From Halobacteria archaeon (GTDB taxonomy: Archaea > Halobacteriota > Syntropharchaeia > Alkanophagales > Methanospirareceae), in contig JAOZPO010000021.1 of assembly GCA_029932715.1 (NCBI GenBank), forward strand, positions 1 through 13,053: DNA of 13,053 bases. The letters run 5' to 3'. The first letter of the stretch is position 1. Each line of letters begins with the position of its first letter. The notes beneath the pieces were generated by a model that had not been told where the DNA came from, searched no databases, and was given only the letters and a program-made list of their open reading frames with translations. A program made the position numbers and the translations under genes. Below, piece by piece: positions 5,768-12,997 of the stretch.

Positions 5768-6686
5768 TGTGATAGTCATAGGCGATGTGTTCTGTGACAT
5801 AGCAACAATGCCTATGCCTGGCTATCCTGAGCGGGACAAGCAGATAGGCTGCGAATTTATGCTCAGCATCGGCGGTCAAGCGGGGAACTGCGCTGCGGCA
5901 TGTGCTTCTTTAGGATTGCGTACCGCAATTATTTGTAATCCGGGAAACGAAATGCTATCGAACTGGGTAATATCAGAGCTGCAAAAATTAGGTGTCCGCT
6001 GCTTTACGTCAATATCGGAAAAGGAAGACCATCCAGGAATAACAGTGAGCATAGCCTTTGAAGACGGTAGCAGGTCTATGCTGTCAGACCGCGGCGCGAA
6101 TTTAGATTTGAAAGCAGAAGATATGGATTTTGATCTATTACACAATGCACGGTTCGTGATGCGTGCTGGACATTGGAACACGGAGGGACTTTTCACGGTA
6201 AATAGAATATTACTTGAATTTGCGCAATCAGCAGGCGTTTATACCGGTGTAGACATCGGCTGGAGTGCGTATCTCGGATGGTCAGCCAGAGCAAAGGAAA
6301 CGGTCTTCGCGTTCCTTCCTTATACTGACTTCCTATTTGTTAACGAAGCAGAGCTAGAAGGATTGTCCGTGAACACAAAGGGAGACGTACAGGAATTGCT
6401 GAATAAAGGCAGCAAAAACGTAATTGTACATCAAGGTGCAAACGGCTCTTCGTGGATAACCCATGATTCGGAACTGCACAGTCCTGCGTTTAACGTGAGC
6501 ATGATTAGCCCCACAGGCGCAGGTGATGTCTTTAACGCAGGATTTATATACGCTTTCTTGAAAGGCAAAGAAGCAGAGCACTGCCTGAAATTCGCTAATG
6601 CTTGTGCTGCATTGCATATTAGCAGAAGAAGACGTAAAAACGTGTTCCCTACGGTAGAAGAGGTAGAAAAGATGGCATTAAAATGA
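5736..6686 (+). CDS. PfkB/ribokinase family carbohydrate kinase
   Basis: This is a PfkB-family kinase that phosphorylates a sugar or nucleoside with ATP; the substrate cannot be named from sequence. Numbering is from the ATG at 5736. The start strand YDVIVIGDVFCD is at 10-21, the substrate-side GGQAGN at 46-51, NEAE at 203-206, and the anion hole with catalytic base GAGD at 261-264, followed by VFNAGF. Length (316) is normal. A GTG at 5730 would add two residues, and a GTG at 5769 would remove the first beta strand; 5736 is preferred because of the GGGTG just upstream and the complete strand. It overlaps the membrane-protein gene and is the last of the three-gene set. A Cys-rich glycine-loop segment (NCAAACAS) is unusual but harmless. 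Confidence 0.92.
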   Translation: MQKRKESERYDVIVIGDVFCDIATMPMPGYPERDKQIGCEFMLSIGGQAGNCAAACASLGLRTAIICNPGNEMLSNWVISELQKLGVRCFTSISEKEDHPGITVSIAFEDGSRSMLSDRGANLDLKAEDMDFDLLHNARFVMRAGHWNTEGLFTVNRILLEFAQSAGVYTGVDIGWSAYLGWSARAKETVFAFLPYTDFLFVNEAELEGLSVNTKGDVQELLNKGSKNVIVHQGANGSSWITHDSELHSPAFNVSMISPTGAGDVFNAGFIYAFLKGKEAEHCLKFANACAALHISRRRRKNVFPTVEEVEKMALK

Positions 6687-6714
6687 TGCTTGAGTCATGT
6701 TTGGCATGCATCTT

Positions 6715-7353
6715 CTATCTTGACCGCGTTACGCCAACACGGTTGCAGCGTTCACTAACCGGGCAGATACTGCACTTCGGGCTTATTGGCGTGCATATCG
6801 CCTTACCATGCTTAACGAGAAGCGCATTAAAGATTATCCAGTACCGCTCTGGCAGTATTTCCCGTAACGCGAACTCCGTTTGATCCGGGTTCTTGGTCGC
6901 CACGAGCCCAATGCGATTGGATATACGATGAACGTGAGTATCAACAGCGATACCTGCTTTATTATATGCCATCGTGATAACTATATTTGCTGTCTTCCTG
7001 CCAACACCCTTGAGCTTCAACAGCTCTTCCAGACTGTCGGGAACATGTGAATCATATCGCTCGACTAATACACGACAGAGGTCAAGTATTTGCTGCGTCT
7101 TTCTTCTGTAAAAACCCACAGGATAGATTGCGGTCTCTATCTCATCGCGTTTCCGACGTAACATCTGATCCGGTGTCTTTGCCAGTCCAAATAGCCGTTT
7201 TGCCGCTTTGACAGTCACTTCGTCCTTTGTCCTCAGGCTCAGAATACAAGAAATCAGGGTGATAAACGGGTCTTTCCTCTTTGCGTGCTCAGCCGGTAGT
7301 GCTTCGTTTTGATAGTGCTCTTTAAGTATCTGTACGATCTCTTCTGTTTCCAT
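6715..7353 (-). CDS. nth: Endonuclease III-like DNA glycosylase/AP lyase
   Basis: A base-excision repair enzyme that removes oxidised pyrimidines and cleaves at the abasic site. With the ATG at 7353 it has 212 residues, the normal length. The helix-hairpin-helix is LKLKGVGRKTAN (112-123) with catalytic Lys120, and the catalytic Asp138 is in VDTHVHRISNR. The C-terminal 4Fe-4S loop has C187-x6-C194-x2-C197-x5-C203. LSLRTKD (39-45) takes the place of the E. coli LSAQATD segment and is common in archaeal members. An ATG at 7368 would add five residues, but the likely TATA box at about 7373-7382 would start transcription near 7353, favouring leaderless initiation there. It is convergent with the kinase gene (28-bp gap) and divergent from pheS. 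The Fe-S cluster makes it a possible client of the scaffold and carrier genes nearby. Confidence 0.95.
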   Translation of the reverse strand: METEEIVQILKEHYQNEALPAEHAKRKDPFITLISCILSLRTKDEVTVKAAKRLFGLAKTPDQMLRRKRDEIETAIYPVGFYRRKTQQILDLCRVLVERYDSHVPDSLEELLKLKGVGRKTANIVITMAYNKAGIAVDTHVHRISNRIGLVATKNPDQTEFALREILPERYWIIFNALLVKHGKAICTPISPKCSICPVSERCNRVGVTRSR

Positions 7354-7372
7354 GTTCGCGCATATCATGTGA

Positions 7373-7382
7373 TCAATTTATG
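7373..7382 (-). promoter_or_regulatory. TATA-like box for nth
   Basis: CATAAATTGA on the minus strand is centred about 25 bp from the ATG at 7353 and only 10 bp from the upstream alternative at 7368. No Shine-Dalgarno sequence precedes either ATG. The spacing points to a leaderless mRNA beginning at or next to 7353. Confidence 0.4.
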
Positions 7383-7436
7383 TGTCATATTCAAGTCAAC
7401 AATCCCGAGCAGGGATAAAATAAAAGGAAATGAAAT

Positions 7437-7447
7437 ATTATTATAAG
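7437..7447 (+). promoter_or_regulatory. TATA-like box for pheS
   Basis: ATTATTATAAGAT overlaps these bases; centred near 7443 it predicts a transcript start near 7468 and a leader of about 15 bases before the ATG at 7484. A second AT-rich element, GATAAAATAAAAG at 7414-7426, would start near 7445. Both place the first transcribed base downstream of the ATG at 7430, which argues against that start. Confidence 0.35.
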
Positions 7448-7483
7448 ATAAAACAACAACTAAACATGTATCTAAGACGAAAA

Positions 7484-9043
7484 ATGAGCACAGGAACAAA
7501 TACAAAAGCAACTGCGGATTTAACAGCATCCGAAAAGCGAGTCCTGCTTGCTCTCAACGAAGAAGTGGAAGAGTGTGACCCTGGTGCATTATCCGCAAAG
7601 ACGCGTATAAACGAAGATGCAGTGCTGCAAGCAGCTTTTATGCTCGCCCAGAAAGGGCTTTGCACGATAAAAGAGACGGATAGAGTATTTTATCGCCTGA
7701 CAGAAGAGGGTGAGAATTATGCAGAGGCAGGTTTACCGGAGCGGATAGCGCTGGACTATATTAGGGACAGGGGAAGAGTAACCATTGAAGATTTGAAAGC
7801 AGCGTTTGGCACTACCAGTGCGAATATCGCGATAAATTGGCTGCTGAAGAAGAAATGGGCACGTATTGAACGAAGAGCGAGCGATAATGTCTTAACGCCA
7901 ATAGCCCAACCCTGCGGAGCTGAGCCCGATGAGCTAATACTGAAATATCTGGCTGGCGGTGAATCCGACCGGGAACTGCTGATAGAACAGGTGACAAAAG
8001 CATCAGAGGTAGAAGAAGCAGAACTAAACGACTTGTTGAGTCAGCAGAATTCGAGGAAATTAATAGAGAAATACGCACGTGTAGAGCGAGAAATAGCGAT
8101 TACCGAAGTGGGTAAAGATGTTTTATCGCCTGGTATCTCGATTGATGAGGAAATAGCCCAACTCACACCTGAACTCATAAGAACAGGGATGTGGAAAGGG
8201 CTAAAATTCAAGCGGTATGATGTGAATATATCATCAAAAGAGGTATTCGCTGCGAAAAAGCATCCATATCAGCGTATTTTAGATCGTATGAGGCGGATAT
8301 TCACGGATATGGGCTTCACAGAGATAAAAGGTGAGCTGGTTCAGAGTGCGTTCTGGAATTTTGATGCACTATTCGTACCTCAGGATCATCCAGCACGTGA
8401 GATGCAAGATACGTTCTATCTATCAATGCGGAAGCCGATAGACGCACCTGAAGAATTGATAAAGAAAGTAAAAGAGATGCACGAGCATGGCGGCTCCATA
8501 AATTCCACTGGCTGGGGCGGAGAATGGCGAAGTGAGTTAGGCGAAGAGCTGCTGCTGAGGACCCATACCACTGCTGTTACGGTGCGATATCTGGCTTCGC
8601 ATCCGGAACCTCCGGTAAAGGTCTTCAGCATAGACCGAGTGTATCGCCGCGAGACGATTGATCCGACACACATACCGGAATTCGACCAGTTGGAGGGCAT
8701 CGTTATGGATAAAGGCGTGACATTCAGCAACTTGCTGGGCTATCTCGCAACGTTCTACCGTAAGATGGGGTTCCCCTCTATACGGTTCCGGCCCGGGTAT
8801 TTCCCCTACACCGAACCATCAGTAGAGGTGGAAGTGTACATGCAAGAGAGAGGTTGGATAGAGCTGGGTGGTGCAGGTGTGTTCAGAGAAGAGGTGACGA
8901 ATCCTGTGGGTGTTAAATATCCAGTTCTGGCATGGGGACTTGGTATTGGACGATTAGCTATGCTTAGCCTGGGATTGACAGATATACGGGATTTGTATCA
9001 TTCAGATATAGACTGGTTGCGGAAGGAGCGGGTATTTCGGTGA
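7484..9043 (+). CDS. pheS: Phenylalanine-tRNA ligase alpha subunit, archaeal type
   Basis: Catalytic subunit of phenylalanyl-tRNA synthetase, which charges tRNA-Phe as an alpha2-beta2 enzyme. From the ATG at 7484 it has 519 residues: an archaeal/eukaryal-type N-terminal part of winged-helix DNA-binding-like domains (about 10-225), then the class II core (about 250-519). Core landmarks are FWNFDALFVPQDHPAREMQD (290-309), the motif 2 region YRRETIDPTHIPEFDQLEG (387-405), PYTEPS (441-446) and motif 3 GLGIGRLAM (485-493). An in-frame ATG at 7430 would add 18 Tyr/Lys-rich residues not typical of the family, and TATA-like boxes at 7414-7447 imply that stretch is promoter or leader. The partner gene pheT is not in the window. 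It is divergent from nth and convergent with the IscU-like gene. Confidence 0.96.
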   Translation: MSTGTNTKATADLTASEKRVLLALNEEVEECDPGALSAKTRINEDAVLQAAFMLAQKGLCTIKETDRVFYRLTEEGENYAEAGLPERIALDYIRDRGRVTIEDLKAAFGTTSANIAINWLLKKKWARIERRASDNVLTPIAQPCGAEPDELILKYLAGGESDRELLIEQVTKASEVEEAELNDLLSQQNSRKLIEKYARVEREIAITEVGKDVLSPGISIDEEIAQLTPELIRTGMWKGLKFKRYDVNISSKEVFAAKKHPYQRILDRMRRIFTDMGFTEIKGELVQSAFWNFDALFVPQDHPAREMQDTFYLSMRKPIDAPEELIKKVKEMHEHGGSINSTGWGGEWRSELGEELLLRTHTTAVTVRYLASHPEPPVKVFSIDRVYRRETIDPTHIPEFDQLEGIVMDKGVTFSNLLGYLATFYRKMGFPSIRFRPGYFPYTEPSVEVEVYMQERGWIELGGAGVFREEVTNPVGVKYPVLAWGLGIGRLAMLSLGLTDIRDLYHSDIDWLRKERVFR

Positions 9044-9058
9044 GTACTTGTATAGCAG

Positions 9059-9493
9059 TTAGTAATGCACTCTTTTGTAATCGTCAATCGCTGCTTTTAA
9101 CGTATTCGCGGCAAGTTGTGCACAGTGAAGATTCTCCTCGGGTAAGTTACCCAAAACAGCTAAGACATCATCCGGAGTGATTTTCGACGCTTCTTCTATT
9201 GTCTTACCCTTTGCAAGCTCTGTGACCACGCTACCACATGCGATTGATGCACCGCAACCATCGGTAATGAATTTGCAATCGCTAATAATATCGCCCTCGA
9301 CTTTTAGATGTATCTGTATTGTATCGCCGCAGGATCCCGTGATTCTGGCAGCAGCGCTGGGACTCTTCAACTCGCCAACGTTCTTCGGATTGTGCGCCTC
9401 TTCAAGTGTCCTCTCGGTGTATATTTCCTCCTCGTCTTTCTGTATCTCGCTTTCTATCTCTCCGAGCAGGGCATCAAAATCTTGATTCTTCAT
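9059..9493 (-). CDS. IscU/NifU-type Fe-S cluster assembly scaffold
   Basis: A 144-residue scaffold on which 2Fe-2S clusters are built before transfer. The assembly site residues are all present: Cys55 and Asp57 in GSCGD, Cys80 in DGCGASIACGS, and Cys124 in LHCAQLAA, with YTERTLEEAHNPKNVG (25-40) as the conserved N-terminal segment. An extra Cys86 sits where many IscU proteins have Ser. About 22 acidic residues precede the usual start of the family. No cysteine desulfurase gene is adjacent, and the C-terminal LPPVK-type chaperone motif of bacterial IscU is absent. The TATA-like box near 9551-9560 gives a leader of roughly 35-40 bases without an obvious Shine-Dalgarno site. Its stop lies 15 bp from that of pheS. 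Confidence 0.94.
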   Translation of the reverse strand: MKNQDFDALLGEIESEIQKDEEEIYTERTLEEAHNPKNVGELKSPSAAARITGSCGDTIQIHLKVEGDIISDCKFITDGCGASIACGSVVTELAKGKTIEEASKITPDDVLAVLGNLPEENLHCAQLAANTLKAAIDDYKRVHY

Positions 9494-9550
9494 TGTACAT
9501 GCAGTATGATGCTTCTTTGGTAAAGCTTTCTTTTTGTCATGCCAAATTCC

Positions 9551-9560
9551 GATATATACA
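9551..9560 (-). promoter_or_regulatory. TATA box for the IscU-like gene
   Basis: TGTATATATC on the minus strand, flanked upstream by the A/T-rich TATTTTATT, is centred about 62 bp from the ATG at 9493; transcription would start near 9530. The same AT-rich core (AATAAAATATT at 9560-9570) could serve a plus-strand promoter for the transporter side. Confidence 0.4.
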
Positions 9561-9572
9561 AATAAAATATTG

Positions 9573-9598
9573 ACACAGATTAATAACGCAGATTAACA
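9573..9598 (+). repeat. Two tandem 13-bp repeats
   Basis: ACACAGATTAATA (9573-9585) is followed directly by ACGCAGATTAACA (9586-9598), identical at 11 of 13 positions; CCGATAG right after may be the start of a decayed third unit. The repeats lie between the IscU-like promoter and the transporter gene. The CAGATTAA-based pattern recalls dispersed short iterated repeats seen between genes in various prokaryotes; whether it is dispersed in this genome cannot be seen here. Confidence 0.5.
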
Positions 9599-9613
9599 CC
9601 GATAGAAAGAGCA

Positions 9614-9682
9614 ATGTCGTTAGCCCTGTCCAACAAAAGAAATCTGTATGTGCTCAGGGAAGTTATACTTTATATAAAATGA
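9614..9682 (+). CDS. Possible 22-residue upstream ORF of the transporter gene
   Basis: An ATG at 9614 opens a 22-codon frame whose TGA (9680-9682) overlaps the transporter's ATG at 9679 as ATGA. The peptide is basic with an amphipathic look (NKRNLYVLREVILYIK). The overlap is the classic arrangement for translational coupling or re-initiation and would explain the lack of a Shine-Dalgarno site at the transporter start. No ribosome binding site precedes the small ORF itself. It may also be chance or the remnant of an N-terminal extension. Confidence 0.25.
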   Translation: MSLALSNKRNLYVLREVILYIK

Positions 9683-10836
9683 AAAAAGTCGAACCCCTGT
9701 ACCACGATACAAATCTTCAAATCATCTTTGCTGTAACGCTGATTGCGGTTCTGGGTGTGTCAAGTATATCGCCGGCATTCTATGAGCTAAAAGAGGTTTT
9801 TTCAGAACGTGCGGTTCTATTGCTCATTGTGGTATTCACGATTCCCGGTGTTCTTTTAACCCCTGTTTTAGGCGTACTCGCGGACCGATTCGGCAGGAAA
9901 AAGGTATTAGTGCCTTCGTTACTGCTATTTGGCGTTGCAGGCGGCGTATGCACATTTGCCCGTGATCTCAACCTCCTTCTTACACTACGCTTCTTGCAGG
10001 GCATAGGTGCCGCGGCTTTAGGCTCGCTCAACGTCACGATTATCGGTGACCTCTATTCCGGTAATCGGCTTGCTACCGCCATGGGCTACAACGCCAGCGT
10101 TATCAATATTGCAGTACCCAGTTATCTCCTCATCGGCGGCGCACTGGCGTCCTTAGCATGGTACTATCCTTTTGTACTATCTCTAATTGCCGTCCCTGTT
10201 GGAATCCTCGTTTTGACTTCTCTGAAGAGTCATGAACCCGAGAACCATCAAGACTTCAAGCAGTATCTGAGCAGTGCCTTTCAGAGTATAAAGAATAGGC
10301 AAGTCCTCGTACTCTTCTCCGCTACACTTTTTACTTTCATCATTATGTACGGTGCTTACATCACCTCTTTTCCACTCTTACTTGGCGACAAATTCCATGC
10401 CTCGCCTTTTCTCATCGGGCTTATCATGTCCACTACGAGCCTGACCACAGCGGCAACGTCTTCTCAATTTGGTAAATTAACAAAACGTTTTTCCGAGAAG
10501 ACGCTACTAAAAAGCGTTTTTTTCATTTATGCCCTGGCATTGTTCATTATTCCTTTCGTGCACAACATCTGGCTATTTATATTCCCAACAGCAATTCTCG
10601 GTTTCGCTCAAGGCATGAACACACCAAGCGTTCAAACTCTTTTAGCCCAACTTGCACCAATTGAGCATCGTGCTGCATTTATGTCGCTCAACGGGATGAC
10701 GCTTCGATCAGGACAAACTATAGGTCCGCTTTTAGTCGTGGCAATCTTCATCGCATGGGGATTTGAAGGCACATTCTTCGTCAGTGCTGGCTTATCTGTT
10801 GCTATGTTTATTCTAATGTTGGTGCTGTTGAAGTAA
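9679..10836 (+). CDS. Major facilitator superfamily (MFS) transporter
   Basis: A 385-residue inner-membrane transporter of the major facilitator superfamily with about 12 predicted helices. The clearest signature is motif A between helices 2 and 3, GVLADRFGRKK (65-75), followed by RFLQGIGAAA (103-112) in helix 4; a weaker motif A relative, QFGKLTKRFSEK, occurs after helix 8, as expected for the duplicated halves. The size and pattern fit the drug/metabolite exporter type (DHA1-like), but the substrate cannot be inferred. The ATG at 9679 lacks a Shine-Dalgarno site; TTTATATAAA directly before it is too near to be the promoter of this start, and an upstream ORF overlapping the ATG may couple its translation. 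It stands alone, ending before an AT-rich gene-poor stretch. Confidence 0.92.
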   Translation: MKKVEPLYHDTNLQIIFAVTLIAVLGVSSISPAFYELKEVFSERAVLLLIVVFTIPGVLLTPVLGVLADRFGRKKVLVPSLLLFGVAGGVCTFARDLNLLLTLRFLQGIGAAALGSLNVTIIGDLYSGNRLATAMGYNASVINIAVPSYLLIGGALASLAWYYPFVLSLIAVPVGILVLTSLKSHEPENHQDFKQYLSSAFQSIKNRQVLVLFSATLFTFIIMYGAYITSFPLLLGDKFHASPFLIGLIMSTTSLTTAATSSQFGKLTKRFSEKTLLKSVFFIYALALFIIPFVHNIWLFIFPTAILGFAQGMNTPSVQTLLAQLAPIEHRAAFMSLNGMTLRSGQTIGPLLVVAIFIAWGFEGTFFVSAGLSVAMFILMLVLLK

Positions 10837-10888
10837 AATATAACTCCAAATGTCTACATAGTCAAAATCGTGCTTTGCCGGTCTTTGT

Positions 10889-11128
10889 TCAGCAGTATAA
10901 CGTCAAATACATTTGATTATTTGGGTTATTCTTCCGTTTTATACAGGAACTCAAAATAAAAACCATAATACTAATAAATGAAGCAATAATTGCTACTAAT
11001 ATCCTATTCTCTTTAAAGAAGAGTATGAAACCCACAGTTAAAGAGCCCCAAAGACCTGTTGCATAATCTAGCCTGTAAGAATCTTCTCCTACCCCTTCAG
11101 GCGATACTACTATACATCTTAAAAACAT
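10889..11128 (-). CDS. Small predicted membrane protein, unknown; possibly a gene fragment
   Basis: An ORF of 79 residues with a polar head (1-26), a hydrophobic run GSLTVGFILFF (28-38), a short KEN turn, and a longer membrane helix RILVAIIASFISIMVFILSS (42-61), then a basic KRKNN tail. I do not recognise the family. In its favour, a TATA-like AAATTTATTT (11150-11159, minus) lies about 26 bp before the ATG, which would give a leaderless transcript. Against it, the length is short, the C-terminal residues look unstructured, and another open frame on the same strand ends ten bases inside it (11119-11226), raising the possibility that both are pieces of one frameshifted gene. Confidence 0.4.
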   Translation of the reverse strand: MFLRCIVVSPEGVGEDSYRLDYATGLWGSLTVGFILFFKENRILVAIIASFISIMVFILSSCIKRKNNPNNQMYLTLYC

Positions 11129-11226
11129 TTATCCGTTGATGGGAAACCAAATAAATTTTCTCCACATTCTTTCCCCCGTTTTAGCACAACGCTTTCTAAA
11201 AGGGCTCTATTTACTTCGAATTTAAA
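11119..11226 (-). pseudogene. 35-residue open-frame remnant upstream of the small membrane protein
   Basis: This minus-strand frame has no start codon and is closed upstream by a TAA at 11229-11227. It reads a well-formed, charged peptide including NRALLESVVLKRGKECGENL and GFPSTDK, then stops at 11119, just inside the next ORF in a different frame. A perfect Shine-Dalgarno-like GGAGGTGA (11250-11243) lies upstream on the same strand with no usable start after it. Together they suggest a decayed gene, but the stretch is short and overlaps the promoter I propose for the ORF at 10889-11128, so both readings cannot be fully right. Confidence 0.25.
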
Positions 11227-11533
11227 TTATTCTATGTATTTATCACCTCCACTTTTTTATTCCGCAACCTTTTTATATTACGTTGACAAGATATAATATC
11301 AGTAAACCTTATTTGGATGTACTATGTATGCAAGAGGTTCGAGTAATAGTTTTAATCAGCGAACCAGCGGATGCTCAGTACGAAGAACACGCATGGGCAC
11401 GCTTGACGGATTCAGTGACACCGATGCTATTTATGACCAACAGGAGTGAACGATGCAAAACTATCGTTTGGGTTAAGTTGTCCTACTCGCATTTCCATTC
11501 GCGGGCCGACGAGAATCTAAGCGCTCTTCACCT
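11227..11533. other. AT-rich gene-poor region with a weak plus-strand ORF
   Basis: A plus-strand frame runs from 11283 (TTG) or an ATG at 11328 to 11555 and includes VRVIVLISEPADAQYEEHAW. An alternative frame from the ATG at 11323 codes for 41 residues. A TATA-like TTTTTATATTA (11269-11279) precedes them. The ORF overlaps the 3' end of the ATPase gene on the other strand by 22 bases, has no ribosome binding site and no family I know, and its second half (SYSHFHSRADENLSALHLH) looks like non-coding translation. The middle (about 11350-11430) is less AT-rich than its flanks, so a small real or decayed gene is possible. I see no RNA gene here. Confidence 0.2.
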
Positions 11534-12964
11534 TCATAATCTTCTATTTTTATAAGAGTTCAGGTATTTTTCAATCTCCTTCAGGTCGAAAAGAATGACG
11601 TTCTCTTTCTTGAGTTCAGGGGTAAATCCTGCCTTTGAAAACAGGGCGAAGTATTCCCTTCTTTTATCATTGTGCCATTCGACGAGTGTGGACTTTTCCC
11701 TCAGTTTATGATATGTGTTAATGCCTACCTTTTTATTCTGCCACTTACACCCGGCAAAAAGAATATCTCTTGTATCTTCATTTAAACTGACGATGTCAAT
11801 CTCAATTTCCTTTCTCACCCCGTCCTCTCTAAAATGCCCCCACCAGTTACCGATTTTGGTGACGGGGAATGGAAGAGCCGCCCTGTGATTGAGTTCCTCC
11901 AGAAATTCTCGGCAGACCTGCTCAAATATCATGCCGACATAGGGGTTGAAATCTTCCCTGATTCTTGTTAGAACCCTGTCTACTTCACCACCTTCCACAT
12001 CGCTCCTATTCGGATAAACGAATCTGAACCAGAATCTAAAGTAATTGTCGGAGATTTGATAGATTGCTTTTTTTGTCTTTGGTTTTCTTTCCGTGACCGG
12101 TACGACTCTCTGAACGAGATGAAGTCGCTGTAATACCTGGAGATACTTTGGAATGTCCTTTGCGTTCATATAGCATCTGCTGGCTATTTCGGTAACCTTT
12201 GTTACGCCATTCGCTATGGCTTCCACCACTGACATATAAACTGAAGGTTCCCTTAGTTCCGCTCTCAGGATAAATTCGACCTCATCATATAGCGGATTCC
12301 CTTTTCCGAGTATCCTTTTTTCTATGTTTTCGTAAATATCGGCAGAATCGTCAAACATGATGAGATATGCCGGGATACTTCCAACGACAGAAAACGCCTC
12401 TATGAATTTCTCAAGGGAGTATCGCGGTAGAAAAGACCACGAATCCACGAATCTCAGCGGGGTTACCTTCCACTGCCCTGTTCTTCGTCCGTATAGCGGA
12501 CTACGATAGCCCAGAATCCCTTCCATCATGCTTATGGAAGAACCACACAGAATCAGATAGATGTTCGTTCCTTTCAAATGTACATCTACTATCTTTTGAA
12601 ATACAGAAGGAACCGAATCATCCTTTTCCACCAGATAGGAGAATTCGTCAATTGTCACGATGATTCTCCCATCTCCTGCTCGTTTCTGTATGTAAATGAA
12701 TGCGTCATCGAAATTTCTTACCTCCGGCGTAATATCGTTAAAGTATCGTGCCGCGTTGGCAGCAAATTCTCGTGCGTTTATCAAGGTTCCCCTCTTGTCG
12801 GCAAGAAAATATATATGTGGCTTGTCCTTGCAGAATTGATTTATGAGTTCTGTCTTCCCAACCCTCCGTCTGCCATAGAGTATGATAACCTTCAATCCTG
12901 TATCCTTAAATTCCCGTTCAAGGAATTCAAGTTCTTCCCTGCGATTTACAAATTTTCGGATCAT
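11534..12964 (-). CDS. ATPase_2/DUF234 family archaeal ATPase
   Basis: A 476-residue protein of the archaeal ATPase_2 family, STAND/AAA-like P-loop ATPases common and repeated in archaeal genomes, of uncertain biological role. The family N-terminus FVNRREELEFL is at 5-15, Walker A GRRRVGKT at 31-38, Walker B IIVTIDEF at 101-108 and the sensor-like LILCGSS at 137-143. SPLYGRRTGQW is at 155-165. A winged-helix region lies at about 235-290, and the DUF234 C-terminal domain, a nuclease-like fold, at about 305-430. In that domain EIEIDIV (386-392) and AGCKW (404-408) mark the usual E-ID-(E)xK core; the residue two before Lys is Gly405-Cys406 rather than the usual Glu, so cleavage activity may be lost. 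The ATG at 12964 lacks a Shine-Dalgarno site and appears leaderless. No partner gene is adjacent. Confidence 0.93.
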   Translation of the reverse strand: MIRKFVNRREELEFLEREFKDTGLKVIILYGRRRVGKTELINQFCKDKPHIYFLADKRGTLINAREFAANAARYFNDITPEVRNFDDAFIYIQKRAGDGRIIVTIDEFSYLVEKDDSVPSVFQKIVDVHLKGTNIYLILCGSSISMMEGILGYRSPLYGRRTGQWKVTPLRFVDSWSFLPRYSLEKFIEAFSVVGSIPAYLIMFDDSADIYENIEKRILGKGNPLYDEVEFILRAELREPSVYMSVVEAIANGVTKVTEIASRCYMNAKDIPKYLQVLQRLHLVQRVVPVTERKPKTKKAIYQISDNYFRFWFRFVYPNRSDVEGGEVDRVLTRIREDFNPYVGMIFEQVCREFLEELNHRAALPFPVTKIGNWWGHFREDGVRKEIEIDIVSLNEDTRDILFAGCKWQNKKVGINTYHKLREKSTLVEWHNDKRREYFALFSKAGFTPELKKENVILFDLKEIEKYLNSYKNRRL

Positions 12965-12984
12965 AAAGATAATATACTAAATCC

Positions 12985-12997
12985 GAATATATAATAT
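12985..12997 (-). promoter_or_regulatory. TATA box for the ATPase_2/DUF234 gene
   Basis: ATATTATATATTC on the minus strand is centred about 27 bp from the ATG at 12964, so transcription should begin within a few bases of the start codon. This fits leaderless translation and the absence of a Shine-Dalgarno site. Confidence 0.5.

Noticed and set aside
11243..11250. TCACCTCC resembling the 3' end of 16S rRNA
   Set aside because: Only this octamer matches; the flanks are not rRNA-like. It is better read as a minus-strand Shine-Dalgarno-like sequence.
11336..11344. GGTTCGAGT resembling a tRNA T-loop
   Set aside because: No T-stem pairing, acceptor stem or anticodon arm can be formed around it.
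12578..12994. 138-codon plus-strand open frame antisense to the ATPase start
   Set aside because: It mirrors the strongly conserved Walker A and B coding region and has a Cys/Tyr-rich translation with no recognisable domain; a shadow of the real gene.
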